DNA of 64,000 bases. Source: an uncultured Treponema sp. (GTDB taxonomy: Bacteria > Spirochaetota > Spirochaetia > Treponematales > Treponemataceae). How positions within the stretch are numbered: the first letter of the stretch is position 1; every line of letters begins with the position of its first letter. Below are positions 1-8,183 of the stretch, piece after piece. The position numbers and the translations under genes are program-made. The notes below the pieces were generated by a model. That model saw only the letters and a list, made by a program, of their open reading frames with translations. It was not told the origin of the DNA and did not search any database. Where the stretch lies: assembly GCF_934725225.1 (NCBI RefSeq), contig NZ_CAKVAM010000005.1, positions 124,001-188,000 of the forward strand, written 5' to 3'.

Positions 1-803
1 TGATTTTTTTTCTGCTCGTCTAAAGCTTGCTTGTCCTGCGCCGCTTCTTTTGCCGCTTCCTGAGCTTTTGTTTCTGCGTTTTCAGCTTCGCGCTCTTTTA
101 TGTCAACCATGTTTTTGCGCTCGTCAACGCCTTTGTCATCGTCTTCCTTCATGGATTCAACAACTTTTTTGTCGCTGATAACTGAAGTGTCAACAGAAGA
201 AAGTCCGCCTTCTTCATATTCTCCAAGAGGAATTACAATCTGCGAATTTCCCGGCCATTCGTTCCATTTTATTGAAAGACCGCATTTTTGCTGATTCAGA
301 TTGCTGATTACAATGTTTTTGTATTTTGACTTGAACGTGTCAAGCTGGTTTCTGTAAACTGCGTTGTATACAGTAACGAATGTTGCGACCGTTGAAGCGT
401 CCTGCTGTGAATATCCGTAAGCCGCGCTCAAGTAAGATGCGATGATTCTCCGCAAGTTTCTGATGTGGTCAACTGTTGCATTCGGATTTATAAGGATAAT
501 ATCTGCGTCAAGTTTTCCTTGCTCGGAAGGATCAACTGCATGAATGACTGTATATTTTCCGTTTGCGCCGAATGTTCCGCTTGACTGAGTTCCTGCGTTT
601 TTAAGCTGATTTCCAAGTCCTGCTCCGATTGAATTTATAGCGGCCGCTGTTTCAATTACAGAATGAGGACCTTCGTAGTTTTCAAAGACGATTGTGCTTG
701 CGTCTCCTGCGCTTCTAAGTTCCCTTTCGTTTACATTTTGCGCCGAAACGAAAAAAACTGAGCCTGCCGCAAAAATCAGCGAGGCTAAAAACTTTCTGTT
801 CAT
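1..803 (-). CDS. P83/100 family antigen, 3' part outside the window
   Basis: This reading frame is open from an ATG at 803 to the window edge, so about 267 N-terminal residues are visible and the C-terminus is missing. It begins with a signal peptide (residues 1-21, ending VSAQ). A well-conserved globular region follows, with a HIRNLRRIIASYLSAAYGYS stretch near residues 115-135, and then a charged helical segment rich in Glu, Lys, Ala and Gln. This arrangement matches the Borrelia P83/100 and T. pallidum P83/100 antigens; the function of that family is unknown and an envelope or periplasmic location is inferred. A strong GGAGGAAAT ribosome binding site sits directly upstream, and TGATAAAAT (extended -10, hexamer at 823-828) lies about 20 bases before the start. 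Family assignment is from recall of the N-terminal domain and the coiled segment. Confidence 0.85.
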   Translation of the reverse strand, partial: MNRKFLASLIFAAGSVFFVSAQNVNERELRSAGDASTIVFENYEGPHSVIETAAAINSIGAGLGNQLKNAGTQSSGTFGANGKYTVIHAVDPSEQGKLDADIILINPNATVDHIRNLRRIIASYLSAAYGYSQQDASTVATFVTVYNAVYRNQLDTFKSKYKNIVISNLNQQKCGLSIKWNEWPGNSQIVIPLGEYEEGGLSSVDTSVISDKKVVESMKEDDDKGVDERKNMVDIKEREAENAETKAQEAAKEAAQDKQALDEQKKN

Positions 804-822
804 ATTTCCTCCAGACTGAAAT

Positions 823-831
823 ATTTTATCA
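823..831 (-). promoter_or_regulatory. Extended -10 element of the P83/100 gene
   Basis: On the minus strand the sequence TGATAAAAT fits an extended -10 (TGn plus TAAAAT). No clear -35 box is seen 16-18 bases further upstream. The predicted start point leaves a short leader containing the GGAGG site. Confidence 0.45.
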
Positions 832-868
832 TGGTTTCTTAAAAAATTCTACGAAAATACGTTTAAAG

Positions 869-2602
869 TTAAAGCTGGGCTTCAATAATTTTATCGAGAG
901 TTTTTAGAGCGTAATCTTTTGTTTCCTTGTCGAACTGCGGATAAAGCATGTATTTTAAAATTTCCTGACCTTTTCTGAAAAATGAAGGGCGGCCCATAAA
1001 GTGGCAAATTTCGTATGTTGAGTCGGCGATTTCCTGCAAAAGCTTTTTGTCGTTTTTGTTTGTTTTTGTTTTTAAAATGATTTCAATAGAAGAAAGTAGT
1101 TCGCCTTGTGGATCGAATGCGCTTTTTCCGGCGGCTCTGACAAGGCAAAGCAATAGTGAAGGGTCGTTTGTTTTCTTTAGAAGTGAAGAAATTTTTCCAA
1201 AATAAATTCCGCTTTCGCTTTCCAGTTCTATGAGTTTTTGGCAATAATCGATATTTCGTTTGAAGTAAGGTTTTTCGTTGTAAAAAAGATTTTCAGTTTT
1301 TGTCCAGTCGTCGTAAAGAAAATCAAGCTCGCTTTGGATTAAGGAATTCCAGTTTTCTTCTTCCGCCCCGAAATTTCCTTGTGAAAATTTTTCTTTCATT
1401 TGAGCTTCAAGATTTTCATCTATTGCGCGCCCTGAAAAATCGTCTGATTTTATTCCTGAATATTTATAGCTGTAAGGCGAAACTTTTTTTTCTATAAATG
1501 AATCTTTTGATTTTGAAAAATTCAGTCTGGTTTGAAAAGCTTCCAAAGCCCAGTTGCTCATGCAGAAAACAAGATAGCCGGAATCTGATGCAAAAACGAA
1601 ATTCCATTTTTTCTGCGGACTGAATTTTGCCTTCCAGGAAATTGTTCCGTCTTCCTTGTAGCAAGCTCCGTTATTCGCGCCGCAAATTACAAGGCCTTGA
1701 GACGTGTGCTCGGAATAGAAAAAATTTTGCACGCCGTTTTGAAATTCTGAAATTTTTCCGCCAGTTTTTTCATTTAAATAGTAAACTGAATTTTTATATA
1801 TTGCCGCTAATTTCCCGGAAAATTCTGAAAGTTTCGCAGCTCCTGAATCTTTTTTTAGAAAAGTCCATTTTGAGTAAGAGACGTTTTCGTTTACAGAGCA
1901 AAGTCCGATGCTTCCGTCTGAAAATGCGAGCGCGACTCCTTCTTTGCACGAAACTGCCTGCAAAACTTGTCCTGCAAAAATAATCTCTTCTTTTTCTGTT
2001 CCAAATGGAGAAATTCTTTTTGCAATTGATTTTCCGTCGTGAGTTCTTGAAAGAAAAACTAAAATTGTGCCGTCATTTAAAGTTGCAAGCGGAATTGAAA
2101 TATTTTGCGCTTCGGTTACAATCTGCCACCTTTTTACGCCCTTTAATCCGTAGCAAGAAATTCCGTTTGTTCCGCGGATAAAAATTCTGCCGTCTTTTCC
2201 GCACAAAGGAGCTTCTTCTATGTTGAAATCCGATTTCTGAGTCCACAAGACAAGTCCCGAAGAATTCATCATAAAAAGGATGGAATCTGTTGTTGCTCCG
2301 TAAATTAAATCCGCAGGGCCTTCCGTAATAAACGGCTTTAGTCTTCCCGGAGCGGCTCTTTGCCACAAAAGTTTGCCCAGTTTTGAAAAGCCCAAAATCT
2401 GTTTTCCGTCTCCTGCGGCAATGTAACCGTAGCTTGTTTTTACCGGCTGGCACAAGATGTTTCCACCAAGCACAGATACAAAGGAAGGTTTTTCATTTGT
2501 AAAATCAATTTCCTGAGAAGTAAAAGAATTTTGTGCAGACAAAAGCAATATTTTTACTAGAAAAAATATTATGATGTATATTTTTTTAGACAGATTTTTC
2601 AT
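869..2602 (-). CDS. Secreted beta-propeller (PQQ-like repeat) protein
   Basis: This encodes 577 residues. An N-terminal signal peptide (residues 1-23, ending LLLSAQ) indicates export. Residues from about 40 to 370 contain repeated short blade-like units such as GYIAAGDGKQILGFSKLGKL and GLVICGANNGACYKEDGTI, the pattern of PQQ-type beta-propeller blades. The remaining 200 residues are helical and charged and probably form a separate domain. I see no catalytic motif. The start overlaps the stop of the upstream RlmD gene by four bases (ATGA), so the two are probably translated from one mRNA. The exact function is unknown; a scaffold role in the periplasm or outer membrane is only an inference from the fold. 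Confidence 0.7.
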   Translation of the reverse strand: MKNLSKKIYIIIFFLVKILLLSAQNSFTSQEIDFTNEKPSFVSVLGGNILCQPVKTSYGYIAAGDGKQILGFSKLGKLLWQRAAPGRLKPFITEGPADLIYGATTDSILFMMNSSGLVLWTQKSDFNIEEAPLCGKDGRIFIRGTNGISCYGLKGVKRWQIVTEAQNISIPLATLNDGTILVFLSRTHDGKSIAKRISPFGTEKEEIIFAGQVLQAVSCKEGVALAFSDGSIGLCSVNENVSYSKWTFLKKDSGAAKLSEFSGKLAAIYKNSVYYLNEKTGGKISEFQNGVQNFFYSEHTSQGLVICGANNGACYKEDGTISWKAKFSPQKKWNFVFASDSGYLVFCMSNWALEAFQTRLNFSKSKDSFIEKKVSPYSYKYSGIKSDDFSGRAIDENLEAQMKEKFSQGNFGAEEENWNSLIQSELDFLYDDWTKTENLFYNEKPYFKRNIDYCQKLIELESESGIYFGKISSLLKKTNDPSLLLCLVRAAGKSAFDPQGELLSSIEIILKTKTNKNDKKLLQEIADSTYEICHFMGRPSFFRKGQEILKYMLYPQFDKETKDYALKTLDKIIEAQL

Positions 2603-3822
2603 TTTTCAAAATATCCAAGGCTTTCAATATGCCCCGTTTGCGGATAAAAATCTAAAAGGAACAGTTCTTCCAATCTGTACCCTGAATTTATAAGAGCTTT
2701 TGCATCCCGCGCATGAGTTGAAGGGTCGCATGAAAGGCTTCTTATCTGCGGAATTTGAGAATTTTGAAGCCACTTCTGCACGGATTTTTCCATTCCGCTT
2801 CTTGGAGGATCAATCACAACCGCGTCAAAATTTCCGCATTCTTTTATGCAAGTTTCCGCATGATATTTTACCCAGACATCACCGCTTACGCCAAAGCTTT
2901 TGTGTTTTTTTCCGGCGAGATTTTGTTCTGCGTAAACAACCGCGCTTTTGTTGTGCTCCACTAAAATTACGTTTTCAAAAGAATCAGCAAGAAAAACAGA
3001 AAATGTTCCAGCCCCGGAATACATATCAAGCACGTTTTTTCCAGAAATTCCGCCCGTTATAAGAGGAATTGATTTTTCTAGCACTTCAAGGTTGGACTGA
3101 AAAAATCCCAGCGCGTCAAAAGTTATGCTTTTGTCAAGAAGCTTTACAGTGCAGGTGCTTTTTGATTCTGAAAATGTTCCTTCGTAGCGTGCCTTTGCTT
3201 TTTTTTGCTTTTTTCCATTTTTGCCTTTTGCGGAAATTTGTTTTTTTTCTGACTGTTCTGCAACCACGATTTTGTCAAATCCGGCGGGAATTGAAGCTAT
3301 GTTTTTGCTTCCGAAAATATGAATTCTTCCTTTTGGACGCTCGCTGAATGGAATTTCCTTTAAATACTTGTTTACTTCTTCTGTTGCGCAAGGACACTGG
3401 TCAATTTGGATAATTTCATTGCTTTTTTTTCCCATGAGTCCGCCGTCGTGCAGCTGGAATCTTGCTCTGTAACCTTTGTCTGCACCCGAAACAATCTGGA
3501 TTTGCGGAACTTCAATTCCTTCACGTAAAAAAGCGTCTTTTAAAGTCTGAACTCTCAGCTGTCTTTGAAATTCTGGCTCTATGTGCTGAAGGTTGCAGCC
3601 TCCGCATTTTCCGTAATAAGGGCAGAAGGGGACAGTTCTGTATCTGGATTTTTCTATTATATTCAGATTTTTTGCAATGTTGTAGTCTTTAAAATCTTTT
3701 TCAATTTCAATTTCGACTTTTTCTCCGGGAATTGTATATGGAATAAATATTTTCTTTTCGCTGTTTTCCGCTATGCAGTCTCCGCCAAAGACCATTTTTC
3801 CTGCAATTACTTCCATTGACAT
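2599..3822 (-). CDS. rlmD: 23S rRNA uracil-5-methyltransferase, RlmD/TrmA family
   Basis: This is a SAM-dependent RNA m5U methyltransferase of about 407 residues. An N-terminal TRAM-like domain (residues 1-60) is followed by the iron-sulfur cluster motif C67-X5-C73-X2-C76 (CPYYGKCGGC), with a fourth Cys in QIDQCPC. The SAM-binding motif LDMYSGAGTFSVFLA and the DPPRSG loop follow. The catalytic Cys lies in LSCDPSTHARD. These are the RumA/RlmD hallmarks, although a related uracil position (RlmC or TrmA type) cannot be excluded. The frame opens upstream with TTG at 3840, but the first ATG at 3822 is a better start because a perfect TATAAT lies between them and no Shine-Dalgarno precedes the ATG. 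An ATG at 3816 has GGA six bases upstream and is an alternative. Confidence 0.88.
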   Translation of the reverse strand: MSMEVIAGKMVFGGDCIAENSEKKIFIPYTIPGEKVEIEIEKDFKDYNIAKNLNIIEKSRYRTVPFCPYYGKCGGCNLQHIEPEFQRQLRVQTLKDAFLREGIEVPQIQIVSGADKGYRARFQLHDGGLMGKKSNEIIQIDQCPCATEEVNKYLKEIPFSERPKGRIHIFGSKNIASIPAGFDKIVVAEQSEKKQISAKGKNGKKQKKAKARYEGTFSESKSTCTVKLLDKSITFDALGFFQSNLEVLEKSIPLITGGISGKNVLDMYSGAGTFSVFLADSFENVILVEHNKSAVVYAEQNLAGKKHKSFGVSGDVWVKYHAETCIKECGNFDAVVIDPPRSGMEKSVQKWLQNSQIPQIRSLSCDPSTHARDAKALINSGYRLEELFLLDFYPQTGHIESLGYFEK

Positions 3823-3828
3823 TCCAAA

Positions 3829-3857
3829 ATTATATCCCAAAAAATTATAGTTTACAA
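3829..3857 (-). promoter_or_regulatory. Promoter of rlmD placed for a leaderless mRNA
   Basis: On the minus strand TTGTAA (3857-3852) and TATAAT (3834-3829) are separated by 17 bases. Six bases follow the -10 before the ATG at 3822, so the expected start point falls on the A of that ATG. Confidence 0.6.
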
Positions 3858-3892
3858 TGGTTGCATTTTTTTAATTTTTTAAGCGCAGAACT

Positions 3893-4546
3893 TTAAAATT
3901 TCAGTTTGATTTCACTTAAATTTGAGCAAAGAAAATCAACTTTTTTTAGAAGCTCTTCATCTGGTTCTATTCTGTCTGGAACCATGATTGTAAAAAGTCC
4001 TGCTGATTTTGCGCTTTTTATTCCGTTTGGACTGTCTTCTACCGCCGCGCACTTTTCAGGCGGAAGCTTTAAACTTTTGCAGGCGAGTTTGTATATTTCT
4101 GGATCTGGCTTTGAATGGGAAACTTGGTCTCCAGTTGACAATGATTCAAAAAATGAAAGCAAACCTGCGTTTTCTAGCTGTCTTTTTACAACTGGACCTC
4201 TAGTTGAAGATGCAAGTGCAAGTCTGTAGCCTTTGTCTTTTAAATATTCGAGTGTTTGTTTTGCAAAAGTCATGAGCGCAATTCCTTCAGATTTTTCAAT
4301 TTCCGAGAAAAAAACTGAAGTTTGCTCCATAAATTTTTGAGCTTCAAAATCAACTCCGAGAGAAGTTTTTAGAATGTTGAATGTGTCGTTTTTATTTGTT
4401 CCGATGCATTTTTTGAACAGTTCCATGGCTTTTTCATCTTGAATTCCAAATTCTTTTCCTGCCTTTATCCAAGTTTTTTCACAGATGCTTTCCGTGTCAA
4501 GAAGAATTCCGTCCATATCAAATACAAATGCTTCTATTTTTTTCAT
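3893..4546 (-). CDS. HAD-superfamily phosphatase, beta-phosphoglucomutase-like
   Basis: This is a 217-residue HAD hydrolase. Motif I is FVFDMDGILLDTES (nucleophile Asp10, acid Asp12), motif II is LALASSTRG, the motif III lysine lies in GDQVSHSKPDPEIYKLA, and motif IV is AVEDSPNGIKSAKSAG. The roughly 60-residue helical insertion after motif I is a C1-type cap, as in beta-phosphoglucomutase and sugar-phosphate phosphatases. The substrate cannot be read from the sequence. The frame extends 17 codons further upstream, but the ATG at 4546 places motif I at the usual position and lies six bases behind a TATAAT box. There is no Shine-Dalgarno, so a leaderless mRNA is likely. Confidence 0.85.
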   Translation of the reverse strand: MKKIEAFVFDMDGILLDTESICEKTWIKAGKEFGIQDEKAMELFKKCIGTNKNDTFNILKTSLGVDFEAQKFMEQTSVFFSEIEKSEGIALMTFAKQTLEYLKDKGYRLALASSTRGPVVKRQLENAGLLSFFESLSTGDQVSHSKPDPEIYKLACKSLKLPPEKCAAVEDSPNGIKSAKSAGLFTIMVPDRIEPDEELLKKVDFLCSNLSEIKLKF

Positions 4547-4552
4547 GTGGAG

Positions 4553-4581
4553 ATTATAGGAAAATTCTAGCGAAATTTCAA
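4553..4581 (-). promoter_or_regulatory. Promoter of the HAD gene placed for a leaderless mRNA
   Basis: TTGAAA (4581-4576), a 17-base spacer and a perfect TATAAT (4558-4553) are followed by six bases (CTCCAC) and the ATG at 4546. The predicted transcription start is the A of the start codon. Confidence 0.7.
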
Positions 4582-4589
4582 TTTGAATA

Positions 4590-4618
4590 TTGACCATGAG
4601 ATGTTGTTTTTATATACT
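4590..4618 (+). promoter_or_regulatory. Promoter of rpmE
   Basis: TTGACC (4590-4595), a 17-base spacer and TATACT (4613-4618) form a good vegetative promoter. Transcription from about 4625 would give a leader of roughly 125 bases before rpmE. The promoter is back-to-back with that of the HAD gene. Confidence 0.65.
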
Positions 4619-4624
4619 AGATAA

Positions 4625-4750
4625 ACAATAAAATTATCTTGTGGCGTTAATTTGTTGGATAACGGTAAGGGAATGATACAACACTACTTTTTTAAGTGTA
4701 TGTAGTGCTGACCGGTCTTTCTTTAATGCCGGGCAAGAACAGGAGTTGTT
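4625..4750 (+). promoter_or_regulatory. Long structured 5' leader of rpmE
   Basis: About 125 bases separate the predicted start point from the L31 start codon. The leader can form a hairpin between CACTAC (4682-4687) and GTAGTG (4702-4707). A CCGG/CCGG pairing is possible at 4712-4715 with 4729-4732. AGGAG precedes the ATG. Leaders of ribosomal protein genes are often autoregulatory, and that is inferred here, not shown. Confidence 0.4.
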
Positions 4751-4966
4751 ATGAAAAAGGGAATCCACCCAGACTACAAACTTACAAAAATCACTTGTGT
4801 ATGTGGCAATGTGATTGAAACTCGCTCAACAGTGTCAGATATTCATGTTGAAATTTGCTCTGCCTGCCATCCATTCTATACTGGAAAGCAGAAGCTTGTT
4901 GATACAGCTGGACGCATTGACCGCTTTAACAAGCGCTACGGTGTAAAAGCTACAGAGACAAAATAA
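4751..4966 (+). CDS. rpmE: Ribosomal protein L31, zinc-binding type
   Basis: This is the 71-residue 50S subunit protein bL31. It has the zinc-binding cysteines Cys16, Cys18, Cys36 and Cys39 (CVC and CSAC), so it is the C+ form, and the family-typical CHPFYTGKQK and GRIDRFNKRYG segments. It starts after an AGGAG ribosome binding site, has its own promoter and terminator, and appears monocistronic. Zinc-containing L31 is in some bacteria replaced under zinc limitation; no second copy is present in this window. Confidence 0.97.
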   Translation: MKKGIHPDYKLTKITCVCGNVIETRSTVSDIHVEICSACHPFYTGKQKLVDTAGRIDRFNKRYGVKATETK

Positions 4967-4985
4967 GTTTGTTCTTTTACATTTT

Positions 4986-5015
4986 AAAGCAGGCTGCAAT
5001 AAGCCTGCTTTTTTT
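4986..5015 (+). terminator. Intrinsic terminator of rpmE
   Basis: AGCAGGCT (4988-4995) pairs with AGCCTGCT (5002-5009) around a short loop, followed by a run of seven T. Confidence 0.9.
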
Positions 5016-5047
5016 GTTTTATCCAAAATGTATGGGAGAATGTTATA

Positions 5048-6502
5048 ATGAAGTTAAAAAAAATAGTTCTAGCATTTTGTTCTTTTGTTTTTGCATTTAA
5101 TGTTTTTGCGCAGAACGCTGAAAGTTCAGAAAATTCAGATGCTTCCTTGGATTTTTCAAGTGAAACTGTCGAGTTTGATTCAAAAAAGCACTATTTTGTT
5201 GCGGCTGGCGGAATGCTGCTTACAAACATTGTGATTGGCTCATGGAATCGTTTTGGTCCCGCAAGAGCTAGCTGGGCTCAAGTTTACTGGGACGACATAA
5301 AAGAGCCTTGGAATAGAAAAATAAAGTTTGACCGCGACTGGTACTGGACGAATTTTGTTCTGCATCCTTATCAGGGCGGGCTTTACTATCTTGCCGCGAG
5401 AAATTCAAATTTGAACTGGTTTGAGTCTTTGCTTATTTCTGCGGCTGGTTCTTTTATGTGGGAATACTTTTTTGAAACAAATTCTCCTTCAACAAATGAC
5501 CTTACGTATACTCCAATCGGCGGTTTTGCTACAGGGGAAATGGTTTACAGGCTTGGTCTTGAAGCAAATGCAAAAGGGCACAAAATTCTTGGCTATGTTG
5601 CGAATCCGTTGAGGCTTTATACAGATCCGATTTTGAAACGAGCACCGCAAGGACCGAGCGGACTTTTGCAGAGTTTTTCTTTAAAAACAGGATTCGGACT
5701 TGCTTTTGCAAATACTTGGTTAAAATCTCCTTATGACAATTGCTCTGAATTTTTCCCGGCTTATGGTTCCGTTGGACTTGATTTCGTGTATGACGATCCT
5801 TATGGACACGACTCAAATACTCCGTACAGCCAGTTTGAGCTTTCAATGCAAGGCTCGGCAGGTCTTGGCTCTGGAGAAGGCGCGGATTCTACGGAAGAAA
5901 AAATCATGTACAGCATAAATATTTTCAGCAATGGAATGCTTCTTGCTAGAAATCCTGACTTTGGAGAAAACCGCGATACGACTGTCGGCCTTGTCCTTGA
6001 ATATGATTTTATGTGGCATTCATTCATGGAATTTTCTTCACTTGCGCCTGGATTCGCCATAAAGCAGAGAATCAACACGGAAAACGGAGCTTTTGTCTGG
6101 CAGTCTCATTTGGCAGGAATTATAATGGGAACAGCTGATTATTATTATTTGCGCCGTGGAGTTTTTCCTAAGCCTGATTACGTTTCCTGCGATTACGGAT
6201 ATACAACTGGCGCTGAAATCGTTGAAAAGATTGCTTATAATGCGCATTCTGGCTTCGTCTTTGACTGGACTGTTCACGGATACGCAATGTACAAGTATAA
6301 AGCCCAAAAACAGGACTGCGATGACACTGGCTGGGAATATTTTGCATTTTCCCAAGCATCGGTTGAGTTTCCTGTTTCTAAAAAAGTTTCGTTGGGACTT
6401 TCCGACGATTTCTACATAAAATATGCTGACTACGACAATGTTGAAAATGTATTTTCAGTTTTGAACGCAGTCAACTTTTATGCAAGATTCAAATTGATGT
6501 GA
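5048..6502 (+). CDS. Exported DUF3943 domain protein, probable outer-membrane protein
   Basis: This encodes 484 residues. A signal peptide covers residues 1-22 (ending VFAQ). Residues about 65-180 hold the DUF3943-type region, with WYWTNFVLHPYQGGLYY, a small-residue helix and TYTPIGGFATGEMVYRLG. The C-terminal half has many alternating aromatic and polar segments and ends in VNFYARFKLM, an outer-membrane beta-strand type ending. The function of DUF3943 proteins is unknown. GGGAG lies about ten bases before the ATG. The gene ends 14 bases inside the convergent methyltransferase gene. Family recognition is from motif recall. Confidence 0.7.
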   Translation: MKLKKIVLAFCSFVFAFNVFAQNAESSENSDASLDFSSETVEFDSKKHYFVAAGGMLLTNIVIGSWNRFGPARASWAQVYWDDIKEPWNRKIKFDRDWYWTNFVLHPYQGGLYYLAARNSNLNWFESLLISAAGSFMWEYFFETNSPSTNDLTYTPIGGFATGEMVYRLGLEANAKGHKILGYVANPLRLYTDPILKRAPQGPSGLLQSFSLKTGFGLAFANTWLKSPYDNCSEFFPAYGSVGLDFVYDDPYGHDSNTPYSQFELSMQGSAGLGSGEGADSTEEKIMYSINIFSNGMLLARNPDFGENRDTTVGLVLEYDFMWHSFMEFSSLAPGFAIKQRINTENGAFVWQSHLAGIIMGTADYYYLRRGVFPKPDYVSCDYGYTTGAEIVEKIAYNAHSGFVFDWTVHGYAMYKYKAQKQDCDDTGWEYFAFSQASVEFPVSKKVSLGLSDDFYIKYADYDNVENVFSVLNAVNFYARFKLM

Positions 6503-7604
6503 TTTTCCAAGCCCTGTGGATTTTAGAATTTCTGTAATCCTCGGGGATTGTTGAAGCTGTTATTTCTTCTGCTGACATTTTCGGCGGAAGAAGTTTTTCA
6601 TCCATTTTTAACTTGCGGCTGTTTGTGCTGAAATAAAGAATTCCTTTTGAGCTTAAAAGCTTTGAGCAGTTTTCTATTAGCTTTGGCCAGTCCCTATTTA
6701 AATCAAGCGTGGTGTCTGTATTTTTTGAATTGCTGAAAGTCGGCGGATCAAGAATTATTATATCGAATTTTTCATTTTCTTTTATTTGTTTTGATTTTTC
6801 TTCAAGATAATGAATAACGTCCATTCGTGTAGTTTTGTAGCTCGGTGTGTCCAAAAAATCATTCATCTTAAGGTTATTTTTAGTCCATTCAGTGTAAGTG
6901 TTGCTCATGTCAACGCTTTCAACAAAAGATGCTCCTCCTTCAGCAGCATAAACTGAAAAACTTCCTGTGTAGCAAAAAAGGTTTAATACACGTTTTCCTT
7001 TGCAGTTTTCGCGTACTTTTAGCCTGAGCGGTCTATGATCGAAAAAAATACCTGTATCTATATAGTCTGTCAGATTTACAAAAAAGAGCTGGCCTTGCTC
7101 AAAAATAATTCCCTTTATGCTGTTTGATTCTTCTGCCTTTTTGTACTGGCTTCGTTTTCCGCTGTCGTCTTCACGCTGTCTTTTCCTCATTTTTACTATT
7201 ACATTGGATTCTGGAATTTCCAGCGCCTTTGAAGTTTGAAGGCTCATTTCCTTCAGCCATAGTTCTTCCTCTTCAAAAGGTTTTTCGTAAGGACGTTCAT
7301 AAAGATAAAGTCTTGCGTAAGTTCTTTGCTTTTCCTGCGCTAAAAGTTTCCTCGCTTTTTGCCCGTTTTCACTTATTGCAGAATTCAGCTCGGAATTATA
7401 TTTTGCCGCGTCGATTTTGTTTTCAACGAATTCTGGAAGAAATGTGTAAACGTCAAGGCATAGCGGAATTTCTGGAATGTCCTTGTCGTAAATTCTATAG
7501 CATGAAATTCTATTTTTTCTTGCCCATTTTTTCAGGTGCTTCTGATTTTTTGAAATTCTGTTGAAAAAAAGTTCGCCTTGGTAACGGTTTTTATTTTCTT
7601 CCAT
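6489..7604 (-). CDS. RlmK-like 23S rRNA methyltransferase, stand-alone form
   Basis: This 371-residue SAM-dependent methyltransferase resembles the C-terminal (RlmK) half of E. coli RlmKL along its whole length. It starts with an RISKNQKHLKKWARKNRI segment and ISCYRIYDKDIPEIPLCLDVY, has VNLTDYIDTGIFFDHRPLR, the SAM site VLNLFCYTGSFSVYAAEGGA, and the catalytic loop DPPTFSNSK. In E. coli this half makes m7G2069 in 23S rRNA. The N-terminal RlmL half with its THUMP domain is absent. The gene follows the GNAT gene by 18 bases with GGAGAAA in front and is the last of a three-gene minus-strand group. The precise target base is inferred from the family. Confidence 0.8.
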   Translation of the reverse strand: MEENKNRYQGELFFNRISKNQKHLKKWARKNRISCYRIYDKDIPEIPLCLDVYTFLPEFVENKIDAAKYNSELNSAISENGQKARKLLAQEKQRTYARLYLYERPYEKPFEEEELWLKEMSLQTSKALEIPESNVIVKMRKRQREDDSGKRSQYKKAEESNSIKGIIFEQGQLFFVNLTDYIDTGIFFDHRPLRLKVRENCKGKRVLNLFCYTGSFSVYAAEGGASFVESVDMSNTYTEWTKNNLKMNDFLDTPSYKTTRMDVIHYLEEKSKQIKENEKFDIIILDPPTFSNSKNTDTTLDLNRDWPKLIENCSKLLSSKGILYFSTNSRKLKMDEKLLPPKMSAEEITASTIPEDYRNSKIHRAWKITSI

Positions 7605-7622
7605 AAATAGTAGTTTCTCCAG

Positions 7623-8177
7623 TTAAATTTTAAATTCTGAAAACGGAATAGGTTCTTTTGGATTTTCAGAGATTTCGCTTAGCTGCATTTGCATCCATGA
7701 AATTCCGTACCATTTTCCATTTTTGTTTCCTGCATTTGGAAAGTTTCCGATTTCCTTAAACCCAAGTTTTTTGTGCATTGAAATGCTTATTTTGTTTTCT
7801 GAAGTTATTACGCCGTAGACATATTTAAATCCTTGGCGTGAAAGAGTTTCCATAAATTTTTTATAGAGCGCAGTTCCAATTCCGCATCTTTTTGGAGCAT
7901 CTGGGGAAAGATAAACAGTGGATTCAACATTCCATTTATATGATTCGTGAGGTCTTAACTGATGTCCGTAGATAAATCCACAAATTCTTCCGTTTGAATC
8001 TTGCGCGACAAAATACGGATAATTTTTTTTTGTTTCAGCAATTTGCTTTTTGTATTCTTCGATTGACGGATTTTCAGTTGAAAAAGTTACAACTGTATTT
8101 TTTACGTAGTAATCATAAATGTCGTGAATTTCTCTTGCGTCTTTTTCTTCCGCGATTCTGATTGAAAAATTTTCCAT
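7623..8177 (-). CDS. GNAT N-acetyltransferase, phosphinothricin-acetyltransferase-like
   Basis: This 184-residue enzyme has the GNAT fold. The N-terminus IRIAEEKDAREIHDIYDYYV and the VTFSTENPSIEEYKKQI stretch are typical of the Pat/YncA group. The acetyl-CoA pyrophosphate loop is RCGIGTALYKKF, and the C-terminus has ISMHKKLGFKEIGNF. It would transfer an acetyl group from acetyl-CoA to a primary amine of a small molecule such as an amino acid analogue; the real substrate is unknown. GGAG precedes the ATG. It sits seven bases downstream of the S66 peptidase gene and is probably co-transcribed with it. Confidence 0.85.
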   Translation of the reverse strand: MENFSIRIAEEKDAREIHDIYDYYVKNTVVTFSTENPSIEEYKKQIAETKKNYPYFVAQDSNGRICGFIYGHQLRPHESYKWNVESTVYLSPDAPKRCGIGTALYKKFMETLSRQGFKYVYGVITSENKISISMHKKLGFKEIGNFPNAGNKNGKWYGISWMQMQLSEISENPKEPIPFSEFKI

Positions 8178-8183
8178 GCTGAT

